A DNA stretch of 7,427 bases. Origin: Geodermatophilaceae bacterium (lineage in GTDB: Bacteria > Actinomycetota > Actinomycetes > Mycobacteriales > Geodermatophilaceae). Both the position numbers and the translations under genes were made by a program. The stretch lies in NCBI GenBank assembly GCA_013812385.1, contig JACCTM010000173.1:1-7427 (forward strand). Reading direction: 5' to 3'. Shown piece by piece: positions 1 to 5,496 of this stretch. How positions within the stretch are numbered: position 1 is the first letter of the stretch; every line of letters begins with the position of its first letter. The notes under the pieces are model-generated. The model was not told the DNA's origin. It did no database searches and saw nothing but the letters and a program-made list of their open reading frames with translations.

Positions 1-142
1 CTGGCTCTCCGGCCCGCAGACAGTCAGGCGTGACGGCCGAGGCAGTACCCGCTGTGAACAGCACACCGGTGACGCTGATGATCGTGACCAGGACGAGCGT
101 CCTGAGAATCGTCCGGTGCTGCCGGGCGTCGTTGTCCGCCAT
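1..142 (-). CDS. Secreted protein, 5' part only (Sec signal peptide)
   Basis: Reading the minus strand from the ATG at 142-140 gives 47 codons with no stop before the window edge. The N-terminus is a classic Sec signal peptide: a polar start with basic residues (R7, R10, R14), a hydrophobic core at about residues 15-30 (LRTLVLVTIISVTGVLF), and an Ala-x-Ala cleavage site (TASA, about residues 33-36). The mature protein would start near VTPDCLRAG. The Cys at about 41 does not sit in a lipobox, so this is probably not a lipoprotein. A purine-rich GGGGGA lies 4 nt before the ATG and may serve as ribosome-binding site. Too little of the mature protein is present to name a family. It lies downstream of vapC in the same direction, 118 bp away. 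A rival minus-strand frame at 24-227 has no protein-like features and is taken as a shadow. Confidence 0.72.
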   Translation of the reverse strand, partial: MADNDARQHRTILRTLVLVTIISVTGVLFTAGTASAVTPDCLRAGEP

Positions 143-210
143 GTGATCCCCCGTATGCCTGGTGCTGGGCAGGCCGAGCGGCAACGGCCCCCCCGGATGT
201 GACGCATGAT

Positions 211-222
211 CGCAGATCTGCG
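211..222. repeat. Perfect 12-bp palindrome CGCAGATCTGCG
   Basis: A self-complementary 12-mer in the gap between the end of vapC and the start of the secreted-protein gene, about 70 bp before that gene's ATG. It could be a repressor operator for the secreted-protein gene or half of a transcription stop; nothing else in the sequence decides between these. No long stem with a T-run is visible in 143-260. Confidence 0.35.
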
Positions 223-246
223 GCCAACCTAGTGCCCGGCCTCGGT

Positions 247-256
247 CAGCTAGCTG
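247..256. repeat. Perfect 10-bp palindrome CAGCTAGCTG after vapC
   Basis: Short perfect palindrome starting 5 bp beyond the vapC stop codon. It has no loop and no U-run, so it is weak as a terminator. It may be chance. Confidence 0.2.
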
Positions 257-260
257 CAGG

Positions 261-659
261 TCAGAGAAGCCGGTACGGCGCGGCGAAGGCCTGATACGTC
301 CGGACCGCTCTCTCGTCGAGGCTGACGAGGGTTTCCCCGTGTTCGCGCGCGGCCACCGCTATCAGCGCGTCGTACACCGCCCCGCCGATCGCTTGACCAC
401 CTGCGGCCGCGTCGAGCAGGTGCCGGTAGCCCGGTCCGTCAAGGGAAACCCAGGTGCCGGGCCAATGGTGGTCCAAGAACTCGTGGACCAGTCGAGCCGG
501 CGCCCGTCTCGGCGCGGGCAACCGGGTCAACACAGCGAAGGTCTCCACAGCAACGTGACCGATCAGCCGCTCACTGGAGCGCACCGCATCCCGGGCGGAG
601 TCGTGGCGCGCATGCCAGCGACCGAAGGCTGCGATCACGACGGATGTGTCGGGCGTCAT
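261..659 (-). CDS. vapC: PIN-domain ribonuclease toxin, VapC family
   Basis: A 132-residue protein of normal VapC length. PIN-domain toxins are Mg2+-dependent endoribonucleases that cut specific tRNAs, rRNA or mRNA and are blocked by a cognate antitoxin. The sequence shows the opening PDTSVVIAAF motif with acidic D4, then E39 (VAVETFAVL), D97 (VYDALIAVAA) and D115 (LVSLDERA). These are the four acidic positions expected around the metal site, so the active site appears intact. The ATG (659-657) overlaps the antitoxin stop codon in an ATGA junction, typical of translationally coupled toxin-antitoxin pairs. The partner at 656-904 is an AbrB-fold protein, which supports the assignment. The target RNA cannot be read from sequence. 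Confidence 0.93.
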   Translation of the reverse strand: MTPDTSVVIAAFGRWHARHDSARDAVRSSERLIGHVAVETFAVLTRLPAPRRAPARLVHEFLDHHWPGTWVSLDGPGYRHLLDAAAGGQAIGGAVYDALIAVAAREHGETLVSLDERAVRTYQAFAAPYRLL

Positions 660-904
660 CGCCGTACGGAGTCCAGCAGGTCACGCACGTCGGTTGCCTC
701 CAGCGGAGGCTGGTCGTCGGAGTCCAGCTCGGCGGCCAGGAACCCGTCGCGCTCGACCAGGAGCATCCGGGGCAGCACGGGTTCCAGCTCCACCCGCCCG
801 TTGCGAAGGGTGATGTCCACCTCTCCACCGCCGCCCAACCCCAGCTCCTCCCGGATGGATTTCGGGATGACCAATCGGCCGAGCCGATCAATGGTCGTTC
901 GCAT
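656..904 (-). CDS. vapB: AbrB/SpoVT-fold antitoxin, VapB type
   Basis: An 82-residue protein. Residues 1-45 match the swapped-hairpin AbrB/SpoVT/MazE DNA-binding fold: TTIDRLGRLVIPKSIREELGL followed by G.EVDITLRNGRVELEP. The acidic tail, about residues 50-82 (ERDGFLAAELDSDDQ...TDVRDLLDSVRR), is the likely segment that wraps the PIN toxin. It is expected to neutralise the downstream VapC and repress its own promoter. The stop codon overlaps the toxin ATG. The start is taken at ATG 904-902. There is no Shine-Dalgarno sequence, but a TAACAT hexamer lies 7 nt upstream, which fits a leaderless transcript. The gene follows the QueA-like gene by 50 bp in the same direction, so read-through is also possible. 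Confidence 0.92.
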   Translation of the reverse strand: MRTTIDRLGRLVIPKSIREELGLGGGGEVDITLRNGRVELEPVLPRMLLVERDGFLAAELDSDDQPPLEATDVRDLLDSVRR

Positions 905-920
905 GGCAACGATGTTACCA
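904..920 (-). promoter_or_regulatory. vapBC -10 element and overlapping inverted-repeat operator
   Basis: On the minus strand TAACAT (917-912) fits the actinobacterial -10 pattern TAnnnT and is 7 nt from the vapB ATG. The same stretch on the plus strand reads TGGCAAC-GAT-GTTACCA, a 7-bp-arm inverted repeat with one mismatch centred at 912. A dyad over the -10 element is where an autoregulating VapB dimer would be expected to bind. No good -35 box is seen at 16-19 bp. Confidence 0.5.
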
Positions 921-954
921 ATTCCAACTGCCAGCTAGAAGGCCGTTGGTGTGG

Positions 955-2025
955 TCAGGGCAGGAACAGCATCGAGTCGCCGAACTCGTGCCAGAGATAT
1001 CGTTCGGCCACTGCCGCGGCGTAGGCCTCGGCGACGAGTTCGGGACCGGCGACAGCCTCGAGCAGCAGGAGATGACTGGCCTCGGGTTCGTGCAGTCCGC
1101 TGACCAGCCCACCGACCACGCGTGGCGCGCGCTCCGGGCCCAACACCAGGTCGGTCCACCCCTGCGTCGCGGGCACCCGGCCGTTGGGGCGGGCCGCTGT
1201 CTCCAGCGCTCGTACGACCGTGGTCCCGACGGCGACGATGCGTCCGCCGGCGGCCCGGGTGGCCTCGACGAGTCGCCCGGTGATCGCGGGTACGGCGAAT
1301 CGTTCCGGCATCGGCGGCTCGTGCGCCTCCGGGCTGGCGACACCGGCATGTAGGACGATCGGGGCGACGGTGATGCCCCGCGACATTGCCCTGGTCAGGA
1401 CCTGCGCGGTGAGCGGCCGGCCGGCGCTGGCCATCTCGGCGCTTCCGACCGGTTCGGCATCGTCATCCGTCGCGTACACCGTCTGGTAGTCGGCCAGCGG
1501 AAACCGTCGCTGTTGATAGCCGTAGCTGATCGGCCGGCCGTGCTCGCGCAGGTACGGCGCATGGCTGATGCCTTCGGGTACGGCGACACGCCACAGCCGG
1601 GTGGCACCGGCTGACGGGTCTGGGTAGGCGCAGAGCAGCCGCAGGATATGTCCGCCGGAAATTCGCAGCGACTCGCCGGCTGCCAGTCCGCGCTCCGGTC
1701 CGGAGTTGTCGGCCAGCCGGACCTCGATGACCCAGTCCCCGTTGTCGAGTGGCGTGGAGACGTGCAGCGGCCGGTGCTCCCCGTTGCCCAGGCGGGCCTC
1801 GACTGCGGCGGGCAGGGTCGGGGAAGTGTTGACCACCAGCAGGTCTCCTGGCTGCAGCAACTCAGGTAGTTCATGGAAACGGTGGTGCGAGATACCACCG
1901 GCGCGGGCGGCCAGCAGCCGGATCCCGTCGCGATGCAGGCCGCGGTACTCGGCGGGTTCGCTGGCTGCGCTGCCGTCGGGAAGGGTGAAGCGGGTGACCG
2001 GGGAAGGTGTGCACACTGCGGTCAT
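955..2025 (-). CDS. QueA-family protein (SAM:tRNA ribosyltransferase-isomerase-like), divergent
   Basis: A 356-residue protein, the usual QueA length. True QueA moves the ribosyl part of S-adenosylmethionine onto preQ1 in the tRNA wobble position to make epoxyqueuosine. Family landmarks are clear: RFHELPELLQPGDLLVVN (49-66), the YLREHGRPISYGY block (158-170), YQTVYA (180-185), GGRIVAVGTTVVRALE (260-275), GLVSGLHEPEASHLLLLEAVAG (306-327) and the FGDSML end (348-353). Several motifs that are near-invariant in real QueA differ, however. N(D/N)TRVIPAR is NTSPTLPAA, PTAGLHF is ASAGRPL, LHVGxGTFxPV is LHAGVASPEAH, MHSEx is MPERF, and TNFHLPxST is SGLHEPEAS. It is therefore probably a paralogue with altered substrate. 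Its ATG overlaps the upstream SDR stop by ATGA, and no other queuosine gene is in the window. Confidence 0.9.
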   Translation of the reverse strand: MTAVCTPSPVTRFTLPDGSAASEPAEYRGLHRDGIRLLAARAGGISHHRFHELPELLQPGDLLVVNTSPTLPAAVEARLGNGEHRPLHVSTPLDNGDWVIEVRLADNSGPERGLAAGESLRISGGHILRLLCAYPDPSAGATRLWRVAVPEGISHAPYLREHGRPISYGYQQRRFPLADYQTVYATDDDAEPVGSAEMASAGRPLTAQVLTRAMSRGITVAPIVLHAGVASPEAHEPPMPERFAVPAITGRLVEATRAAGGRIVAVGTTVVRALETAARPNGRVPATQGWTDLVLGPERAPRVVGGLVSGLHEPEASHLLLLEAVAGPELVAEAYAAAVAERYLWHEFGDSMLFLP

Positions 2026-2747
2026 GCGGTCACCGGCGGGACCAGGGCTGCTGCCTGGTACCGCCCGCTGGGCAGCTCGCCGTCGATCAGCCTGATCAGG
2101 GCCGGGAGCACGGTTTCGGGTTCCGGACGGTCGGAGATGTCCTCCCCAGGGAAGGCCTGCGCGTGCATGTCGGTTCGCATGTCTCCTGGATCGAGGGAGT
2201 AGATGCGCAGTCGCGGATTCTCCGCAGCCAGCACATTCGTGAGTTGGTCGAGCGCGGCCTTCGACGAGCCGTACCCACCCCAGCCCTCGTACGGCTCGAC
2301 GGCGGCATCGGAGGAGATGTTGATGATCCGTCCGGTACGTCGTTCGAGATGTGGGAGGGCGAGCTGGGTGAGAGCAAGCGGCGCAAACAGATTCACGGCA
2401 TAGACCGCTTGGAGAGTGTTGATGGCGTAGTCGGCCAAGGCAGGTTGTGGGCTCGGTCCCAACAGTGAGGCGTTGTTGACCAACAGGTCGAGCCCGCCAA
2501 GCTTCGTGACCTGGTCGATCAAGGCCGCGCGGTGATCTGGATCGGCGACGTCTCCGGTCACGGTGACCAACGCGTCCTGGTCCCCAGTGTGAGCTCGAAG
2601 TCCAGTAAGGGCACCGCCGCCGCGCCCGTCAGTGACGACGACCCAGCCGGTGGCGATGAGCTCCTGCGTCAGAGCTCGACCCAGACCTCGCGATCCCCCG
2701 GTCACCAGGGCCACTCGTGCAGTGCGGTTATGCGGATCAGTTGTCAT
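2022..2747 (-). CDS. Short-chain dehydrogenase/reductase (SDR), NAD(P)-dependent
   Basis: A 241-residue classical SDR from the ATG at 2747-2745; a TTG at 2762 would add five residues. The Rossmann nucleotide-binding motif is TGGSRGLG (16-23), followed by D66 in GDVAD, NNAS at 91-94, and N119 (AVNLFAPL). The active-site set is S146 (INISSD) with Y159-x3-K163 (GGYGSSKAAL), and the post-catalytic segment is DPGDMRTDM (186-194). All catalytic residues are present, so it should be an active oxidoreductase, but the substrate cannot be told. The stop overlaps the start of the QueA-like gene, so the two are translationally coupled. The start at 2747 is preferred because a -10-like CATTCT ends 6 nt upstream, making the mRNA leaderless. 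The divergent neighbour is soxR, and the promoter between carries a SoxR-box-like sequence. Redox-stress induction is therefore the leading hypothesis. Confidence 0.94.
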   Translation of the reverse strand: MTTDPHNRTARVALVTGGSRGLGRALTQELIATGWVVVTDGRGGGALTGLRAHTGDQDALVTVTGDVADPDHRAALIDQVTKLGGLDLLVNNASLLGPSPQPALADYAINTLQAVYAVNLFAPLALTQLALPHLERRTGRIINISSDAAVEPYEGWGGYGSSKAALDQLTNVLAAENPRLRIYSLDPGDMRTDMHAQAFPGEDISDRPEPETVLPALIRLIDGELPSGRYQAAALVPPVTA

Positions 2748-2770
2748 GACCCGAGAATGCAAGTTAAAGT
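2741..2770 (+). promoter_or_regulatory. soxR promoter (-35 TTGTCA, -10 TAAAGT)
   Basis: TTGTCA (2741-2746), an 18-bp spacer, then TAAAGT (2765-2770), which fits TAnnnT. Transcription would start near 2777 and leave a leader of about 20 nt containing AAGGAG. The -10 element overlaps the right half of the SoxR-box candidate, so SoxR could autoregulate. Inferred from sequence only. Confidence 0.45.
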
Positions 2771-2784
2771 CAGGTTCATGTCAA
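2754..2784 (-). promoter_or_regulatory. SDR/QueA-like operon promoter with MerR-type 19-bp spacer
   Basis: On the minus strand a perfect TTGACA (2784-2779) is followed by exactly 19 bp and then CATTCT (2759-2754). A 19-20 bp spacer, too long for ordinary sigma-70 promoters, is the hallmark of promoters that MerR-family activators, including SoxR, open by twisting the DNA. The predicted start point coincides with the SDR ATG at 2747. Confidence 0.5.
2757..2774. promoter_or_regulatory. Candidate SoxR box
   Basis: The sequence ATGCAAGTTAAAGTCAGG matches 12 of 18 positions of the enterobacterial SoxR box as I recall it (CCTCAAGTTAACTTGAGG), including the uninterrupted core CAAGTTAA. It falls inside the 19-bp spacer of the SDR promoter, where SoxR must bind to activate. 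Its own two-fold symmetry is poor, so the site is degenerate and the call is tentative. Confidence 0.42.
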
Positions 2785-2788
2785 GGAG
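2783..2788 (+). promoter_or_regulatory. soxR ribosome-binding site AAGGAG
   Basis: A near-perfect Shine-Dalgarno sequence 9 nt before the GTG at 2798. It fixes the soxR start and is the clearest ribosome-binding site in the window. Confidence 0.8.
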
Positions 2789-2797
2789 CTGGTTACG

Positions 2798-3268
2798 GTG
2801 AAGGGCGCCGATCTCCTACCGATCGGCGAGCTTGCCCATCGAGCCGGATTGGCACCTTCAGCGTTGCGGTACTACGAGAGCGCAGGCTTGATCGCCTCGA
2901 CCCGGACCGGCGGCGGGCAACGCCGGTATGAGCGCGCGGTTCTGCGCCGGCTGGCCTTTGTCCGGGCGGCCCAGAACGTGGGACTGTCCCTCGAGGAGAT
3001 CCGCTCGGCGTTGTCGACGTTGCCGGCGCAGCGTTCACCGACCCGAGCGGATTGGGCTCGGCTCTCGCGCTCCTGGCAGGCCCGGTTGGACGAGCAGATC
3101 GCCGGTCTGACTCAGCTCCGCGACGGCCTGACATCGTGCATCGGCTGTGGCTGCCTGTCACTGAAGCGTTGTGCGCTGAGCAACCCCAACGACGCGATGG
3201 CCGCCGTTGGTCCGGGTGCCCGTTTTCTACCGAGCGTCCTGCGTCGTACTTCCGGGCGTCAGGCCTGA
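2798..3268 (+). CDS. soxR: Redox-sensing MerR-family activator SoxR
   Basis: A 156-residue protein, about the length of E. coli SoxR (154). The N-terminal winged helix-turn-helix of the MerR family spans about residues 7-75 (LLPIGELAHRAGLAPSALRYYESAGLI...QRRYERAVL). A dimerisation helix follows (about 85-112, with SWQARLDEQI). The C-terminal cluster motif is Cys114-x2-Cys117-x-Cys119-x5-Cys125 (CIGCGCLSLKRC), the [2Fe-2S]-binding signature that separates SoxR from metal-sensing MerR proteins. Oxidation of the cluster, in actinobacteria chiefly by redox-active metabolites, switches SoxR to activate promoters. The start is the GTG at 2798 behind AAGGAG. It is divergent from the SDR/QueA-like pair, with no soxS-like gene nearby. 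Its last 10 bp overlap the 3' end of the convergent glycosylase gene. Confidence 0.96.
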   Translation: MKGADLLPIGELAHRAGLAPSALRYYESAGLIASTRTGGGQRRYERAVLRRLAFVRAAQNVGLSLEEIRSALSTLPAQRSPTRADWARLSRSWQARLDEQIAGLTQLRDGLTSCIGCGCLSLKRCALSNPNDAMAAVGPGARFLPSVLRRTSGRQA

Positions 3269-4050
3269 CAGGTGGGGCACCAGTAGAGCTTTCGGGTCTG
3301 AAGCAGTTGCAGGGCTATCGGCGTGCCACAGATTCGGCAGGGCAGACCGGTGCGCCGGTACACGTAGTGGGCGTCCTCGCTTCGGACGTTACCAGAGCGG
3401 CGATCACGATCGAGTGGGCGCGTGGTGACGATGCCGCCGGTTCGCAATCCGGCGCGCATGAGCCTGACCAGGTCTGCCCACAGCGCACGCCAGCGGTCCT
3501 CGACGAGATCCCGGCCGGGGAGGTACGGCGGGATCCGGTGGCGGAACAGAATCTCGGCGCGGTACACGTTTCCGACGCCGGACAGAACGCTCTGATCCAT
3601 CAGCAGACCCGCCATCGGTGCCCGGCTGCGGGCGATCCGGGCGTACGCGGCCCTGCCGTTGGGTCGTGGCCGCAGCGGATCCGGTCCCAGCCGGGCAAGG
3701 ATCGCGGCGACCTCAGGGGGCGTCAGTACCGCACAGGCGGTCGCACCGCGAAGGTCGGTCCAGTAGCCGTCGACGACCCACCGCATCCGGAGCGCACCAC
3801 GCGGCTCGGGCGGGTCACCCGTCCCAGCCGTGTACTTGCCGAACAGTCCCAGGTGGACGTGCACGATCTGTGTGCCGAACGACGCGAAAAGGTGCTTTCC
3901 GTGGGCGGTGACCCCGTCCAGAAGGTGGCCGTCAACCAAGGCGGCGCCGGCGGCAAAGGTGCCCTGAGGGCTGGTGACCTGCACCCGCTTGCCCGAGAAT
4001 CGCTGATTCTGGTCGCGTGCCAGGCCATGCAGCGTATGACCTTCGGGCAC
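3259..4050 (-). CDS. nei: Fpg/Nei-family DNA glycosylase/AP lyase (endonuclease VIII type)
   Basis: A 263-residue base-excision repair enzyme that removes oxidised bases and cuts the abasic site. The start must be the GTG at 4050-4048, because Pro2 is the catalytic nucleophile and must follow the removed Met. The protein opens MPEGHTLHGLAR, where PEGHT rather than PELPE marks the Nei branch. Further signs are Glu3, Lys52 in HGKHLF, the helix-two-turn-helix at about 152-170 (DQSVLSGVGNVYRAEILF, with Asn161), and a C-terminal zinc finger with Cys238, Cys241, Cys258 and Cys261 and Arg253 in its hairpin (QTRKLYWCPTC). All catalytic and zinc positions are present. There is no Shine-Dalgarno sequence; a -10-like CAGACT is 7 nt upstream. 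It follows the M20 hydrolase by 45 bp and converges on soxR with a 10-bp overlap. Confidence 0.95.
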   Translation of the reverse strand: MPEGHTLHGLARDQNQRFSGKRVQVTSPQGTFAAGAALVDGHLLDGVTAHGKHLFASFGTQIVHVHLGLFGKYTAGTGDPPEPRGALRMRWVVDGYWTDLRGATACAVLTPPEVAAILARLGPDPLRPRPNGRAAYARIARSRAPMAGLLMDQSVLSGVGNVYRAEILFRHRIPPYLPGRDLVEDRWRALWADLVRLMRAGLRTGGIVTTRPLDRDRRSGNVRSEDAHYVYRRTGLPCRICGTPIALQLLQTRKLYWCPTCQA

Positions 4051-4057
4051 TCTAGAC

Positions 4058-4063
4058 AGTCTG
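4058..4063 (-). promoter_or_regulatory. Possible nei -10 element (CAGACT), leaderless
   Basis: CAGACT on the minus strand fits the -10 pattern at five of the usual constraints except the first T, and is 7 nt from the nei GTG. This is the spacing seen before several other starts here. No -35 box is evident. Confidence 0.3.
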
Positions 4064-4089
4064 CCACGGCGCTGCCCCCGGGGCTGTGG
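4064..4089 (-). terminator. Weak hairpin after the M20 hydrolase gene
   Basis: In the 45-bp gap the transcript could pair CCACAGC with GCCGTGG (one mismatch) around a GC-rich loop containing CCCGGGGG. There is no U-run. It could attenuate transcription from the hut unit into nei, or be a chance GC-rich fold. Confidence 0.25.
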
Positions 4090-4095
4090 TTGAGG

Positions 4096-5496
4096 TCAGG
4101 TGGCCAGGTCGCGGAGTACGTCGGCCAGGGCACGGACTCCGGCAGCGCAGTCCCCGAGTTCGGCGTGCTCCTCAGGGGAGTGCGAGATGCCGGTGGGGTT
4201 GCGGACGAAGAGCATGGCGGTGCGGATCCCCGCCGTGGAGAGGACTCCGGCGTCGTGCCCGGCCGCTGTCGGCAACACCGGGGCTCCGCCGAGCACGGCT
4301 GCCAGCCGGTCGCGCAACGGCACGTCGAAACTGACCAGGCCGGTCGAGGACTCCACCGTGACCTCGACCGTCGTACCGTCACGTTCGGCTCGCTCGGTGG
4401 CCTGCCGGCACAGCTCGGTCACGAGGGCATCGAGAGTGTCCGGAGCCTCGGCGCGAGCGTCGAGCCAAGCGGTGACCTGCGACGGGATGGCATTGGTTCC
4501 GTTGGGCGCCAGCGTGACTCGGCCGAATGTTGCTCGGGCCTCGCGGCTACGGGCTTGTTTGTTGGCAGCCAGCGCAGTCACGGCAAAGGTCAGCATCGGG
4601 TCGGCGCGATCCGACATGCGGGTGGTGCCCGCGTGGTCGGCTCGGCCTGTGAAGCTGAAGCGCCATCGCCCGTGCGGCCAGATCTCACTAGCCACGCCCA
4701 CTGGCGCTTTGCACTCGATCAGCCCCCGCCCCTGTTCGACGTGCAGTTCGACGAACGTGTCGACCCTGGCCAACGCCTCGGGGTCAGGCGCGAGCAGGTG
4801 CGGTGCCCGTCCGGCCCAGGCCATGGCATCGGCATAGCTCATCCCGTCCTGATCGGTCAGCGCACGGGCGCGGTCCGGATCAAGGGCACCGGTGAGCACA
4901 CGGGAGCCGCTGCAGGCCACGCCGAACCGGGAACCCTCCTCGTCCGAGAAACAAGCGATCCCGATCGGTCGGCTCAAAGTGATTCCTTGCAGCACAAGGA
5001 GATCCAGTGCCGCGAAAGCAGATACGACTCCGAGCGGGCCATCGAAGGCGCCGCCGTCGGGCACGGAATCGAGATGTGAGCCGGTGGCGATTCCAGGGCC
5101 GTCGAAGTCCGGATTGCCCCACCAGGCCCACTGATTGCCGGCTCGGTCGACCGTGAGGTCCAAGCCCCGCCGAGTCGCCTCCTGCTCGAACCACTCCCGC
5201 AGTTGGCCATCCTCAGGGGTCAGTGCGAAGCGGCGATAGCCGCCTGTCGTCGGTGAACGTCCGATGTCGACGAGATCGGTCCACATGGACACGAAGCTCG
5301 CCGGATTGCCTTTCGACTTCGGTGGGGCCGCTTCCGCCTCCGGGGAGGTGGCATGTCTCGACGACGACGGACTCTCCGCCGCGGAGGAGGAACATCCCGA
5401 CGACGAACCTGCCTGCACGAAAGGGACTCTCGCCGCACCTCCGTCGGCCGAAGGGAAGTAAGTCGGCCCGCTCCCATCCGGGGAGAAGTGCGTCAC
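4096..5496 (-). CDS. M20-family Zn-dependent amidohydrolase (allantoate amidohydrolase/AllC-like), linked to hutH
   Basis: A member of the M20 group that includes allantoate amidohydrolase, N-carbamoyl-amino-acid hydrolase and beta-ureidopropionase. Numbered on the 466-residue frame, the two-metal site is H141 and D152 (TGSHLDSVPDGGAFDGPLG), E186/E187 (FSDEEGSRFG), H252 (ELHVEQG) and H439 (GISHSP). The lid/dimer domain has GRADHAGTT (284-292) and NGTNAIPS (332-339), followed by GHDAG (413-417). All expected ligands are present. The longest frame starts at GTG 5496, overlapping the hutH stop by GTGA, but residues 1-68 are Ser/Pro/Ala-rich and unlike the family, which begins near MWTDLVDIGR. 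Starts at GTG 5292 or ATG 5286 are therefore possible. Coupling to hutH suggests a substrate of the histidine pathway such as N-formyl- or formimino-glutamate; this is inference. Confidence 0.9.
   Translation of the reverse strand: MTHFSPDGSGPTYFPSADGGAARVPFVQAGSSSGCSSSAAESPSSSRHATSPEAEAAPPKSKGNPASFVSMWTDLVDIGRSPTTGGYRRFALTPEDGQLREWFEQEATRRGLDLTVDRAGNQWAWWGNPDFDGPGIATGSHLDSVPDGGAFDGPLGVVSAFAALDLLVLQGITLSRPIGIACFSDEEGSRFGVACSGSRVLTGALDPDRARALTDQDGMSYADAMAWAGRAPHLLAPDPEALARVDTFVELHVEQGRGLIECKAPVGVASEIWPHGRWRFSFTGRADHAGTTRMSDRADPMLTFAVTALAANKQARSREARATFGRVTLAPNGTNAIPSQVTAWLDARAEAPDTLDALVTELCRQATERAERDGTTVEVTVESSTGLVSFDVPLRDRLAAVLGGAPVLPTAAGHDAGVLSTAGIRTAMLFVRNPTGISHSPEEHAELGDCAAGVRALADVLRDLAT

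Noticed and set aside
24..227. A 67-codon minus-strand frame overlapping the partial secreted-protein gene
   Set aside because: The alternative frame from 142 has a textbook signal peptide and a Shine-Dalgarno-like sequence; this one has neither.
339..938. A 199-codon plus-strand frame covering the vapBC region
   Set aside because: It is antisense to a well-supported VapB/VapC pair with an ATGA junction. It is rich in Arg and Ser, like other shadows.
2748..2762. The upstream TTG start for the SDR gene
   Set aside because: It would put the start inside the predicted -10/spacer region, and it has no ribosome-binding site. The ATG at 2747 coincides with the expected transcript start.
2798..3268. 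The possibility that the MerR-family regulator is a metal sensor (CueR/ZntR type)
   Set aside because: The C-terminal Cys-x2-Cys-x-Cys-x5-Cys motif and overall length match SoxR, not metal-sensing relatives.
3052..5079. A 675-codon open frame on the plus strand
   Set aside because: It lies antisense to nei and the M20 hydrolase, both with full catalytic motifs, and its translation shows no domain-like sequence. It also overlaps the 3' part of soxR. It is a GC-rich antisense shadow.
5213..5395. A 60-codon minus-strand frame starting MFLLRGGESVVVETCHLP that could suggest a frameshifted gene
   Set aside because: It runs into the M20 hydrolase frame, which is intact and conserved from about 5286, and I recognise no family in it. 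The repeated TCG triplets make Val runs in this frame by chance.
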